From positions 84,501 through 148,500 of the forward strand of contig JAFMOC010000429.1 of assembly GCA_019802505.1 (NCBI GenBank): 64,000 nt of DNA. The letters are read 5' to 3'. This document shows positions 10,177 through 20,530 of the stretch, in pieces. Source of the stretch: Corydoras sp. C115. Taxonomy: Eukaryota; Chordata; Actinopteri; Siluriformes; Callichthyidae. Every line of letters starts with the position of its first letter. The stretch's first letter is position 1. The translations under genes and the position numbers were made by a program. The notes beneath the pieces are model-generated. The model was not told where the DNA came from. It did not search any database and was given only the letters and a program-made list of their open reading frames with translations.

Positions 10177-10470
10177 GGCGGCACGGTGGCTTAGTTTTAG
10201 TATGTTCTCCTCTCAGCACTAGGAATTCCCGGTTCGAATCCCAATCTGGGTGGAGTTTCCGTGTTCTCCCTGTGTCCTTCCTCTGGGTTCTCCGGTTTCC
10301 TCCCACAGAGCAAAAACATGGATTCAAGGTGAATTGGCTGCTCTAAATTGCTTCTCTATAGTGTGTCCCCATTGATAGATTGTTTCTCTGTGCTGGGTGT
10401 ATCTGCCCAGCGTCCGAATACGTTCTCCCTTGGAGAATGTGGGTTCATAGGCATGAACCCCTCCCCCAGT
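10177..10470 (+). mobile_element. SINE, diverged
   Basis: The A box is damaged (TGGCTTAGTTTTAG). It runs into duplicon copy B. Confidence 0.82.
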
Positions 10471-10760
10471 GACCTTAGATAATAAGATCAGACGAGTGGC
10501 AAAAAAAATCTGACTGGGCATGAGCACCCCATATGGAGAACATACCCAACTCCAAACATAATTTGGTAGTTGACACTTAACTAAAAATATCCAAATCAAT
10601 CAGTGCTGTTTTATGTCTTAAAGGACCTTTATGCAAGTTTACAAAGGGCCCATGCCTCCATGAAAACCAATGTGGGTCACTGTTCTTACTGTTAGCGAAA
10701 AATAAAATAAAGACTTTTATTATGTCCTTAAATAATAATTATTATATATTATGTCCTGTA
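10440..10760 (+). repeat. Intronic duplicon, copy B
   Basis: Nearly identical to copy C over AATAATAATTATTATATATTATGTCC and the CCCATGCCTCCATG block. Copies B and C with their attached SINE pieces form a tandem duplication of about 650 bp. Confidence 0.85.
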
Positions 10761-11111
10761 GCACGTTCACCTCTGGGGTTCCAGGTTCGAATCCCAACCT
10801 GAGTGGAATTTCCATGTTCTGGATGAATTTAATGGTGGGGCGGCACGGTGGCTTAGTTTTAGTATGTTCTCCTCTCAGCACTAGGGATTCCCGGTTCGAA
10901 TCCCAATCTGGGGGGAGTTTCCGTGTTCTCCCCGTGTCCTTGTGGGTTTCCTCCAGGTTCTCCGGTTTGCTCCCACAGTCCAAAAACATGGATCAAGGTC
11001 AATTGAATTCTTCAAATTGCCCCATATAGAGTGTGTATGTGTGAGTGAGTGTGTGTCCAGTGATAGTTTGGCGTCCTGTCCTGGGTGTATCTGCCCAGCT
11101 CCCGAAACGTT
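10760..11111 (+). mobile_element. Variant-head fragment followed by a truncated SINE
   Basis: The tandem partner of 10080-10470, with the same TGGCTTAGTTTTAG lesion. Ends CTCCCCTGGA at duplicon copy C. Confidence 0.85.
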
Positions 11112-11345
11112 CTCCCCTGGACTCCAAACATAATTTGGTAGTTGATACTTAACTAAAAATATCCAAATCAATCAGTGCTGTTTTATGTCTTAAAGGACCT
11201 TTATGCAAGTTTACAAAGGGCCCATGCCTCCATGAAAACCAATGTGGGTCACTGTTCTTACTGTTAGCGAAAAATGAAATAAAGACTTTTATTATGTCCT
11301 TAAATAATAATTATTATATATTATGTCCTGTAAATAATGAAATCC
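11112..11345 (+). repeat. Intronic duplicon, copy C
   Basis: Starts directly after a SINE fragment ending CTCCCCTGGA, so the SINE replaced the left third that is still present in copy B. Confidence 0.85.
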
Positions 11346-11905
11346 CACATGTACCACAGGCCCGTTTCCAGTTCAGCAGGTTAAACGCGATTAGAATAAA
11401 AAAACAAAGACACTTTGAAAATGGTGCTCTATAAAAAGAACTGGGAGATTACTGAGAGGCGGAGTCTCAATCCTAATCCCAGGCCCCGAGCTCTCATGGC
11501 GACGGCAAGGCATCGCTATGGCAACTAATCTCGAGGCATGCGAACAATGCAACCCAGGCTTTTTAATCTCTGCAGACACTGAGCGCCATTATCCCGGCCT
11601 CGGGGCGAAGCCAGAGACCGCACACGCTAACCCGGAGAGAGCCAGCGAGGCTCGGAAATCGTTCCTCGGAAGGTCGAGAGGCCTCTCGGAAAGTCATTAC
11701 TGCTCCGAGATGAATGGCTCCGTTTGATGGCCGCGATTCCGGCTTTGCGTGCGCTTGTTAAATTAGGCCTGTGTGCCAGAGGTCACGCGCAGGCATGCCG
11801 TTATTATCCCAACTCTGTCCTAATGAAGTCGATGGAGCAGGATTTCTGGAGGGGACAGAACCTGGACACCTCTAGAACCTAGGGCTGCAACAACGAATCG
11901 ATAAA
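11345..11905. other. GC-richer single-copy island
   Basis: Free of SINEs for over 500 bp, unlike its surroundings, and richer in CG dinucleotides. CATCGCTATGGCAAC near 11510 is close to the RFX X-box consensus on the minus strand. The ORF at 11518-11727 has no recognisable protein. Could be a regulatory element or a 5' UTR/promoter segment of GTF2IRD1; unproven. Confidence 0.4.
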
Positions 11906-11908
11906 AAT

Positions 11909-12434
11909 CCATCCATCCATTACCTTCCGCTTTATCCTCTATTAGGGTCGAGGGGGGGCGGCACGGTGGCTTAGTGGTTCGAATCCCCATCTGGGTGGAG
12001 TTTCCATGTTCTCCCCGTGTCCGCGTGGGTTTCCTCCAGGTTCTCCGGTTTCCTCGCACAGCCCAAAAACATGGATCAAGTCAATTGAATTCTCCAAATT
12101 GCCCCATATAGAGTGTGTCTGTGTGAGTGAGTGTGCCCAGCGATGGATTGGCGTCCTGTCCTGGGTGTATCTGCCCAGCGCCCGAAACGTTCTCCCCTGG
12201 ATGGGCATGGGGAACCCCACCGCGACCCTAATAGAGAATAAAGCGGGAGATGATGAATGAATGAAAGGGTCGAGGGGGGGTTCCCCATGCCCATCCAGGG
12301 GAGAACGTTTCGGGTGCTGGGCAGATACACCCAGGACAGGGTGCCAATCTATCACTGGACACACACTCACTCACACACACACACTCTATATGGGGCAATT
12401 TGGAGAATTCAATTGACTTGATCCATGTTTTCAT
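11909..12434 (-). mobile_element. SINE (GGAT subfamily) split by a nested SINE
   Basis: Two pieces, 11909-11958 and 12266-12434, share the 15-bp AGGGTCGAGGGGGGG that was duplicated on insertion of the plus-strand copy between them. Confidence 0.9.
11959..12265 (+). mobile_element. Nested SINE (GAAT subfamily) with 15-bp target duplication
   Basis: The head lacks ~35 bp between the A box and GTTCGAATCC. The tail is GATGAATGAATGAA. It is flanked by AGGGTCGAGGGGGGG on both sides. Confidence 0.92.
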
Positions 12435-12757
12435 GGCACGGTGGCTTAGTGGTTAGCATGTTCTTCTCTCAGCACTAGGGATTCCGGTTCGAATCCCAAT
12501 CTGGGTGGGGTTTCCATGTTCTCCCCGTGTCCGCGTGGGTTTCCTCCCACAGTCCAAAAACATGGATCAAGTCAACTAAGTTCTCCAAATTGCCCCATAT
12601 AGAGTGTCTCTGTGTGAGTGAGTGTGTGCCCAGTGATGGATTGACGCCCTGTCCTGGGTGTATCTGCCCAGCGCCCGAAAAATGTTCGCCCCTGGATGGG
12701 CATGAGGAACCCCCCCGCGACCCTTATAGAGGATAAAGCAGAAGAAAAGGGATGGAT
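12435..12757 (+). mobile_element. SINE
   Basis: Full head; a ~25-bp deletion removes TCCGGGTTCTCCGG. Begins where the preceding minus copy is cut (CATGTTTT). Confidence 0.88.
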
Positions 12758-12844
12758 AATTAATGATCAAGCTTCACGTTTAAATTTTCGGAACATATTA
12801 CAGCTATTACATAGGTATTACATTACATACTCCTTAGGTAACAT

Positions 12845-13142
12845 GGCGGCACGGTGGCTTAGTGGTTAGCATGTTCTCCTCTCAGCACTAGGGATTCCCG
12901 GTTCGAATCCCCATCTGGGTGGGGTTTCCATGTTCTCCCCGTGTCCGCATGGGTTTCCTCCGGTTCTCCGGTTTCCTCCCACAGTCCAAAAACATGGATC
13001 AAGTCAACTGAATTCTCCAAATTGCCCCATGTAGAGTGTGTCTGTGTGAGTGAGTGTGTGTCCAGCAATAGATTGGCGCCCTGTCCTGGGTGTATCTGCC
13101 CAGCGACCCTAATATAGGACAGAGTGGAAGATAATGAATGAA
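12845..13142 (+). mobile_element. SINE, internally deleted
   Basis: Lacks CGAAACGTTCTCCCCTGG and neighbours. GAAT tail. Confidence 0.88.
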
Positions 13143-13364
13143 AAATTACATAGGTAACATATTACAGCTAGACAAATTTGTCTAATTTAGTATTTTTTTT
13201 CACACTCTATGCTACATATTGTGCCAGTATGTTTGAGATTTGTGTTTAATTGCCCTTTGGGTGACTTGGATGCCTTAAACTCATACTGTAAATCAAACCA
13301 GGTATTTATTTACCTGCTTAATAAAGACATGGGGGAAAAAATTATTTATCTGATTCATCGATTA

Positions 13365-13723
13365 GGCGGCACGGTGGCTTAGTGGTTAGCTGTTCGCCTC
13401 TCAGCGCTAGGGATTCCCGGTTCGAATCCCCATCTGGGTGGAGTTTCCATGTTCTCCCCGTGTCTGCGTGGGTTTCCTCCGGGTTCTCCGGTTTCCTCCC
13501 ACAGTCCAAAAACATGGATCAAGTCAATTGAATTCTCAAAAAATTGCCCCATATAGAGTCTGTATGTGTGCGTGTCTGTAGAGTGAGTGTGTGCCCAGCG
13601 ATGGATTGGCGCCCTGTCCTGGGTCTATCTGCCCAGCGCCCGAGACGTTCTCCCCTGGATGGGCATGGGGAACCCCACCGCGACCCTAATAGAGGATAAA
13701 GCGGGAGATAATGAATGAATGAA
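13365..13723 (+). mobile_element. SINE, complete reference copy with 14-bp target duplication
   Basis: Flanked by TGATTCATCGATTA at 13351-13364 and 13724-13737, so the full-length element is 359 bp: A box TGGCTTAGTGG (13375-13385), B box GGTTCGAATCC (13419-13429), a ~240-bp body and tail GATAATGAATGAATGAA. It encodes no protein. It is presumably Pol III-transcribed and mobilised by a partner LINE. The body (TTCTCCCCGTGTCTGCGTGG, CCCACAGTCCAAAAACATGG) resembles V-SINE-like fish SINEs with an L2-type tail; the family name is inference. Confidence 0.95.
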
Positions 13724-13737
13724 TGATTCATCGATTA

Positions 13738-14620
13738 ATGGGAAAAAAATAATCGATCGATTAATCGAACATCAAAATAATCATTAGGCCCTGACGGAAA
13801 CCTAGCTGTGCTTTGTGAAGGGAATAAATGACTTTGGGTTTGCAGATCTGTCTCTTTCAGCATTTTCCTTCGACAGAGGAAAGCCGAAAAGACTCACATC
13901 AGCTTTTAAAGCACATTCCGCAACACGGCCGGACAAACCGACGTGCTTAAATGCTCAGATTAATGACCTCGGTTTCCGTTCTTTCATCAAGGCGATCCAA
14001 ACCCTGGTGCCGACATACTGGAATACTTTTGCCGGTTCCCAGATGGTACTTAATCATGATCTGAAACGCACACTGCATTTCTCAGTGACTGTGCAAACCC
14101 CCTGACACATAAACACCACTGATGACCCACTGTAAACGCTCGGCTGCTGCCGAATCGGACAGTCTGGACTATTTAGTCTGGCCGTTCCAATGCTGAGGCC
14201 ACAAAACCTAATGTTTCTCAAGTCCGTCCCCGTGTTTATTAAACTGTGGTGAAGTGTTTAGTGCTCGCGCCGCACAAGCAGAACCTGATTTCCTTGTGGG
14301 CACTGAGATAACATACAAATTCCAGACTCTTAAGTACCCTGACTGCCCACCCGGGTAAAGAACTCACAGCCTTGTGTTTGTGAAGCAACCGCTGCCCCAC
14401 CATCCGGAGCACTTAACATATTTTGCATTAAAAAACAAAGTCACTTGATATGTAGATCAAGTTACAGCGATTTTAGTTCCAAAGCCATGTGAGAACATCA
14501 CTGACTGGATGGAGTGAACGGAAAAGCATGTCTGCTGACACTGTTCCACTGGTTATCTGAGAACACCTCGGCTGCCTGCTTGGGTTCGGGTTCCAAACCT
14601 CATCTGATCTCATTATGTTC
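13738..14620. other. Single-copy island
   Basis: About 880 bp without recognised repeats. The plus-strand ORF 13815-14105 (96 codons) has no motif I recognise and no nearby gene features. More likely a conserved non-coding or simply unique segment. Confidence 0.4.
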
Positions 14621-14624
14621 ACTG

Positions 14625-14754
14625 CTTTATCCTATATAGGGGACTAGGGTTGAGCGAGGTTCCCTATGCCCATCCAGGGAAGAATGTTTCGGAAGCTGGG
14701 TGGATACACCAGGGACAGGGCGCCAATCCATTGCTGGGCACACTCAGACTATCC
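14625..14754 (-). mobile_element. SINE fragment, diverged
   Basis: Tail and last third only, beginning GCTTTATCCTATATAGG. Confidence 0.8.
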
Positions 14755-15072
14755 ATCCATCCATCCTCTACTAGGGTCGCGGTGGGGGGAGGGGGGGGGT
14801 TCCCCATGCCCATACAAGGGAGAACGTTTCGGGCGCTGGGCAGATACACCCAGTACAGGACGCCAATCTATCACTATATATGGGACAATTTGGAGAATTC
14901 TGTTGACATTGATCCATGTTTTTGGACTGTGGGAGGAAACCGGAGAACCCGGAGGAAACCCACGAGGACACGGGGAGAACATGGAAACTCCACCCAGATT
15001 GGGATTCGAACCGGGAATCCCTAGCGCTGAGAGGAGAACATGCCAACCCCTCACACCGACTATAGAGGGGCA
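14755..15072 (-). mobile_element. SINE unit with replaced head, tandem 1 of 3
   Basis: GGAT-type tail; a (G)n expansion near 14785. Chimeric head as at 7164. Confidence 0.85.
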
Positions 15073-15436
15073 ATTTATTCATTCATTCATTATATTCCAT
15101 TTTATCCTCTATTAGGGTCGCAGTGGGGTTCCCAATGCCCATCCAGGGTAGAACGTTACGGGCGCTGGACAGATACACCCAGGACAGGATGCCAATCTAT
15201 CGCTGGACACACACTCACTCACTCACACAGACACACTCTATATGGGGAAATTTGGAGAATTCAATTCACCTTGATTCATGTTTTTGGACTGTGGGAGGAA
15301 ACCGGAGAACCCGGAGGAAACCCACGCGGACACGGGGAGAACATGGAAACTCCACCCAGATTGGGATTCGAACCGGGAATCCCTAGCGCTGAGAGGAGAA
15401 CATGCCAACCCCTCACACCGACTATAGAGGGGCAAT
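15073..15436 (-). mobile_element. SINE unit with replaced head, tandem 2 of 3
   Basis: Joined to both neighbours through ACTATAGAGGGGCAATTTAT junctions. Confidence 0.85.
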
Positions 15437-15652
15437 TTATTCATTCATTCATTATCTTCCATTTTATCCTCTATTAGGGTCGCGGTGGGGTTCCCCATGC
15501 CCATCCAGGGTAGACCGTTTCGGGCGCTGGATAGATACACCCAGGAAAGGGTGCCAATCTGGAACATGGAAACTCCACCCAGATTGGGATTCGAACCGCG
15601 AATCCCTCGTGCTGAGAGGAGAACATGCTAACCCCTAAGCCACCGTGCTGCA
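15437..15652 (-). mobile_element. SINE unit, tandem 3 of 3, internally deleted
   Basis: The middle ~150 bp is missing (GCCAATCT joins GGAACATGG). Confidence 0.85.
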
Positions 15653-16015
15653 CACACAGACTATATAGGGGCAATTTAGAGAAGCCAACTTACTTTGAAT
15701 TCAGGTTTTTTAAATGTACGAGGAAACTGGAGAACTTGGACCCACATGAACATGAGGAGAACTTGGAAACTCCACCCAGATTGGGATTCGAACCTGGATC
15801 CCCAGCACTGAAACTAGACACAATGCCACTGTGCCACCCCGATGCATTTTCATCTAATCTTATGATCTCCTCCTTAATTTTATAGTAAGGTCTTGGGTCG
15901 TAGAAGGGTTGCCCATGACCATCCAGGGGAGAATGTTTCAGGCGATGGAAGATACACCCAGGACAAGGCCCCACCCCCTTAACCTGGCTCGAACCATGGG
16001 CCATTCTCCTCAGGT
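15653..16015 (-). mobile_element. Two old SINE fragments
   Basis: 15653-15840 keeps the head half, with GGATTCGAACCTGGATCC. 15860-16015 keeps a diverged tail half (CCATCCAGGGGAGAATG, AGATACACCCAGGACAAGG). Confidence 0.7.
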
Positions 16016-16100
16016 GAGCTCTCCCCTTACAGGTTGGTAAAAGTAGACATCAATAACTCAAATGTACACATACTTAATAAACATATATTATCTAAGACTG

Positions 16101-16446
16101 GGGCGGCATGGTTGCTTAGTGGTTAACATGTTCTCCTCTCAGCGCTAGGGATTCCTGGTTGGAATCCCCATCTGGGTGGAGATTCCATGTTCTCCCCGTG
16201 TCCGCGTGGGTTTCCTCCGGGTTCTCCGGTTTCCTCCCACAGTCCAAAAACATGGATCAAGTCAATTGAATTCTCAAAATTGCCCAATATAGAGTGTGTC
16301 TGTGTGTGAGTGTGTGTCCAGTGATAGATTGGCGCCCTGGCCTGGGTGTATCTGCCCAGCGCCCAAAACATTCTCCCCTGGATGGGCATGGGGACCCCCC
16401 CCCCACGACCCTAATATATGATAAAGCAGAAGATAATGAATGAACA
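16101..16446 (+). mobile_element. SINE, full length
   Basis: Head GGGCGGCATGGTTGCTTAG; tail GATAATGAATGAA. Confidence 0.9.
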
Positions 16447-16777
16447 TCTGGGACTGATCTCACCCCCCCTCTACCAGAATACGCTGTGGGCCCAACAGCC
16501 TACCCCAAGGATAGTGAGTAATCCCCACACCCTCATACCAACAAATGATGACGGTAAGTATTACAGGTAATTATAACAAAAATTCACTACTGGTGATGAT
16601 AAATTCAATTAGCCTCTTCACAGTCTATAATAAAAAGCAGACAATGTGTAATGATTTGGTCTAATTTGTTTTAATTAATTAGCTGAATCTTAATTTTACT
16701 TACTTTTCAGTCCTGTTAGAAAACCTCACGAATTTATGCAAAAACAGATATAAAAATACAAAACATTTCCTTTGAGT

Positions 16778-16965
16778 TACCTCCCACAGTCCACAAACAT
16801 GGATTTAAAGTAAATTGGCTGCTCCAAATAGCCCCTATCTAAATTGCCCCATATGGTGTATGTGTGTTTCTTTGTGAATGCCCAGTGACAAATTGGCACC
16901 CTGTCTGGCCTGCCCAGCGCCCGAAACGTTCTCCCTTGGATGGGCATGCACCCCAGTCAGAATCA
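16778..16965 (+). mobile_element. Old SINE variant fragment
   Basis: Has AAATTGGCTGCTCCAAATAG, a feature of an older variant also seen at 42500 and 63290. Confidence 0.75.
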
Positions 16966-17034
16966 GAATACTGTATTAATCCCGGGTGGTGGGGTGATGG
17001 TGATGAAGATTAAGGGTAACTATATCAGTAACTA

Positions 17035-17346
17035 GGGCGGCGGTGGTTAGCATGTTCTCCTTTCACTCAGTACTAGGGATTCCCCATTCGAATCCCAATC
17101 TGGGGGGAGTTTGCATGTTCTCCCCATGTCCACGTGGGTTTCCCCCGGGTTCTCCGTTTTCTTCCCACAGTCCAAAAACATGGCTCAAGGTCAATTGAAT
17201 TCTCCAAATTGCCCCATATAGAGTGTGTCTGTGTGAGTGAGTGTGTGTCCAGTGATAGATTGGTGTCCTCTCCTGGGTGTATCTGCCCAGCACCCGAAAC
17301 GTTCTCCTCTGGATGGGCATGCCATCACCCCCCCACACGCGACCCT
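17035..17346 (+). mobile_element. SINE adjoining the tandem array
   Basis: Its last bases CGCGACCCTGGC form the junction to array unit 1, the same junction found between later units. Confidence 0.85.
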
Positions 17347-17662
17347 GGCGGTCATTTCTTGGTGAACGGTAAACCGTCCAACTGCTCATAATTCATCAGC
17401 ATTCATCATTTGTAACCTAATAACTCCTTTATTTCAGGTGCAGCGGACATTGTGCACATGACCTTTTGGTTCCTCCATCATTACAGTTCAAAAGAAAGAC
17501 GTTTGGAGACGAAACTCTCGTCCGTCTCGTCTCCCGGCTAACGGTAAACCGTACAGGGGCAACAATGGGAACAGCTTGCTCAAGTTGACTAGCGGGAAAA
17601 CACTTATTCCACACACTGTCCATTTCTACGTCTTAATAACGTCCACCGACAGCATGAGGGAT

Positions 17663-17795
17663 CGAGGTCAATTGAACTCTCCAAATTGCCCCATATAGAG
17701 TATGTTTGTGTGTGTCTGTGCGAGTGTGTACTCAGCGATGGATTGGCGTTCTGTCCTGGGTGTATCTGCCCAACGCCTGAGAAGTCCCCCCCCCC
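17663..17795 (+). mobile_element. SINE fragment in array unit 1
   Basis: The middle third only (CAATTGAACTCTCC to CTGCCCAACGCCTGAGA), more diverged than the SINEs in units 2-4. Confidence 0.75.
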
Positions 17796-18127
17796 CCCAG
17801 AAAATCTGAGTGGGCAAAGGTAACATGTATATAGAGTCGTTTATGGCAGCAGGCGGTCATTTCTTGGTGAACGGCGGACCGTCCAGCTGCTCATAATTCA
17901 TCAGCATTCATCATTTGTAACCTAATAACTCCTCTATTTCAGGTGCAGCGGACATTGTGCACATGACCTTTTCGTTCCTCCATCATTACAGTTCAAAAGA
18001 AAGACATTCAGAGACGAATCCGTCCGATTTGGAAGGTCCGTTTCATCTCCTGGCTAACAGTAAACCATACAGGGGCAACAATGGGTACAGTTTGCTCAAG
18101 TTGACTAGCGGGAATCCGGTCTGCACA

Positions 18128-18132
18128 ACAAC

Positions 18133-18166
<34 letters not shown>
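18128..18166. repeat. (CA)n microsatellite in array unit 2
   Basis: An interrupted CAACAA lead and about 17 CA units. The same site holds (CA)n of other lengths in units 3-5 (18728-18760, 19318-19337, 19895-19950). Confidence 0.9.
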
Positions 18167-18170
<4 letters not shown>

Positions 18171-18206
18171 CCATTTCTCCGTTCTAATAACGTCAACCGA
18201 CAGCAT

Positions 18207-18457
18207 GAGTTCGAATCCCAATCTGGGTGGAGTTTCCATGTTCTCCCCGTGTCCGCGTGGGTTTCCTCCCACAGTCCAAAAACATGGATCAAGGTCAATT
18301 GAATTCTCCAAATTGCCCCATATAGAGTGTGTCTATGTGTTTGTGTGGGTGAGTGTGTGTCCAGTGATAGATTGGTGCCCTGTCCTGGCTGTATCTGCCC
18401 AGCGCCCGAAATGTCCTCCCCTGGATGGGCATTACCCCCCAACCCCCTGCGACCCTG
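18207..18457 (+). mobile_element. SINE fragment in array unit 2
   Basis: Begins inside the B box (TTCGAATCCC), so it lacks the Pol III A box, and ends CTGCGACCCTGGC at the next unit. It shares both breakpoints with units 3 and 4. Confidence 0.85.
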
Positions 18458-18726
18458 GCGGTCATTTCTTGGTGAACGGTAAACCGTCCAACTGCTCATA
18501 ATTCATCAGCATTCATCATTTGTAACCTAAGAACTCCTCTATTTCAGGTGCAGCGGACATTGTGCACATGACCTTTTCGTTCCTCCATCATTACAGTTCG
18601 TTTAGAGACGAATCCGTCCGATTTGGAAGGTCCGATTCGTCTCCCGGCTAACAGTAAACCGTACAGGGGCAACAATGGGAACAGTTTGCTCAAGTTGCCT
18701 AGCGGGAATCCGGTCTGCACAACAAC

Positions 18727-18759
<33 letters not shown>

Positions 18760-18798
18760 TGCACATTTCTCCGTTCTAATAACGTCAACCAAAAGCAT

Positions 18799-19046
18799 TA
18801 GTTCGAATCCCAATCTGGGTGGAGTTTCCATGTTCTCCACATGTCCACGTGGGTTTCCTCCAGGTTCTCCGGTTTCCTCCCACAGTCCAAAAACATGGAT
18901 CAAGGTCAATAGAATTCTCAAAATTGCCCCATATAGAGTGTGTGTGTGTGTGTGAGTGTGTGTCCAGTGATAGATTGGGTGTACCTGCCCAGCGCCGGAA
19001 ATGTCCTCCCCTGGATGGGCATTACCCCCAACCCCCTGCGACCCTG
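18799..19046 (+). mobile_element. SINE fragment in array unit 3
   Basis: Same breakpoints as unit 2, with an additional internal deletion around GATTGGGTGTACC. Confidence 0.85.
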
Positions 19047-19376
19047 GCGGTCATTTCTTGGTGAACGGTAAACCGTCCAACTGCTCATAATTCATCAGAA
19101 TTCATCATTTGTAACCTAAGAACTCCTCTATTTCAGGTGCAGCGGACATTGTGCACATGACCTTTTCGTTCCTCCATCATTACAGTTCGTTTAGAGACGA
19201 ATCCGTCCGATTTGGAAGGTCCGTTTCGTCTCCTGGCTAACAGTAAACCGTACAGGGGCAACAATGGGAACAGTTTGCTCAAGTTGACTAGCGGGAATCC
19301 GGTCTGCACAACAACAACACACACACACACACACACTGCCCATTTCTCCGTTCTAATAACGTCAACCGACAGCATT

Positions 19377-19623
19377 AGTTCGAATCCCAATCTGGGTGGA
19401 GTTTCCATGTTCTCCCCGTGTCCGCGTGGGTTTCCTCCGGGTTCTCCGGTTTCCTCCAACAGTCCAAAAACATGGATCAAGGTCAATTGAATTCTCCAAA
19501 TTGCCCCATATAGAGTGTGTGTGTGTGAGTGAGTGTGTGTCCAGTGATAGATTGAGTGTATCTGCCCAGCGCCCGAAATGTCCTCCCCAGGATGGGCATT
19601 ACCCCCCAACCCCAACGACCCTG
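19377..19623 (+). mobile_element. SINE fragment in array unit 4
   Basis: Same breakpoints as units 2 and 3, and shares with unit 3 the deletion that removes GCGTCCTGTCC. Units 3 and 4 are therefore each other's closest relatives. Confidence 0.85.
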
Positions 19624-19892
19624 GCGGTCATTTCTTGGTGAACGGTAAAACGTCCAACTGCTCATAATTCATCAGCATTCATCATTTGTAACCTAATAAC
19701 TCCTCTATTTCAGGTGCAGCGGACATTGTGCACATGACCTTTTCGTTCCTCCATCATTACAGTTCGTTTAGAGACGAATCCGTCCGATTTGGAAGGTCCG
19801 TTTCGTCTCCCGGCTAACAGTAAACCGTACAGGGGCAACAATGGGAACAGTTTGCTCAAGTTGACTAGCGGGAATCCGGTCTGCACAACAAC

Positions 19893-19894
<2 letters not shown>

Positions 19895-19950
<56 letters not shown>
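19895..19950. repeat. (CA)n microsatellite in array unit 5
   Basis: The longest of the array's CA tracts, about 28 units. Confidence 0.95.
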
Positions 19951-19954
<4 letters not shown>

Positions 19955-19989
19955 CCATTTCTCCGTTCTAATAACGTCAACCGACAGCA

Positions 19990-20530
19990 CGCGGGTTCGG
20001 ATCCTCCGTCTGGAGGACGCCCGTCTCTCCCCGTTAGCATAGCCGCGCTGCTAGCCGTCCACCTCACCTCCTCCCCCGAGAATTATAATCTCTAATTCGA
20101 GCGTCTGATCAGCCGGAAAAAAGTCGCCTTCCCGCCGTGAATCTCGCTATAAAAACAACCGAACAGTCCAATCCAACCCGTTAAAGGCTTTATCTCGGGT
20201 TTCTTTGATCGTTACCTTGTGCAGTCAATCCGAGACTGGCTTTTATTCTCCGTCTAATCCAGAGTCCACAATTCCCTCTACAGCCAGACTTTATCAAAGC
20301 CCTTAATCTGGAGCATGGTCCCCTTTCCTTTCTGCAGATGTTCTTCACGATTCGCCTTGATTTGGGCTTTTTTCCGAGAAAGATCTGCTCCTTTTCTTGT
20401 GCCCACCGACAGGGTCCCCGTTCCCCCGTTCTTTGTTCTGTAATCCAGTAAAATTGAAACTCATTCGCCTCGGCTAATCCCAGCCCAGCGCAACAGCAGC
20501 ATCCATTGGCTGTCATTTACATAACGTTCC
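19990..20530. other. GC-rich single-copy island between array and satellite
   Basis: Has clustered CG dinucleotides (GCATAGCCGCGCTGCTAGCC, TCGCTATAAAAACAACCG with a TATA-like box). A candidate promoter or CpG-rich element, but no coding exon was found. The minus-strand ORF 20516-20190 shows no known domain. Confidence 0.4.

Larger units (their letters stand above)
17348..19989 (+). repeat. Five-unit tandem array with a SINE fragment in each unit
   Basis: Units start GCGGTCATTTCTTGGTGAAC near 17348, 17854, 18458, 19047 and 19624 (spacing about 506, 604, 589, 577). Each has a ~370-bp core (GGTGCAGCGGACATTGTGCA, CTCCATCATTACAGTTC, GTACAGGGGCAACAATGGG), a (CA)n tract from unit 2 on, and then, in all but the last, a 5'-truncated SINE of ~130-250 bp. 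The last unit runs into single-copy DNA at 19990. A short minus-strand reading frame (MMEERKGHVHNVRC) recurs in most units, but nothing supports translation. Confidence 0.9.

Noticed and set aside
13375..13429. tRNA gene suggested by A and B boxes
   Set aside because: The boxes belong to the SINE head. No acceptor stem or anticodon arm folds around them, and the same sequence is repeated across the window.
13815..14105. 96-codon plus-strand ORF as a gene
   Set aside because: No motif, no splice-linked neighbours and ordinary composition. Open length is not surprising in 64 kb.
17429..19958. Minus-strand ORF recurring in the tandem array as a gene family
   Set aside because: The frame is conserved only because the DNA is repeated. 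Frame and length differ between units, and the (CA)n tract runs through it.
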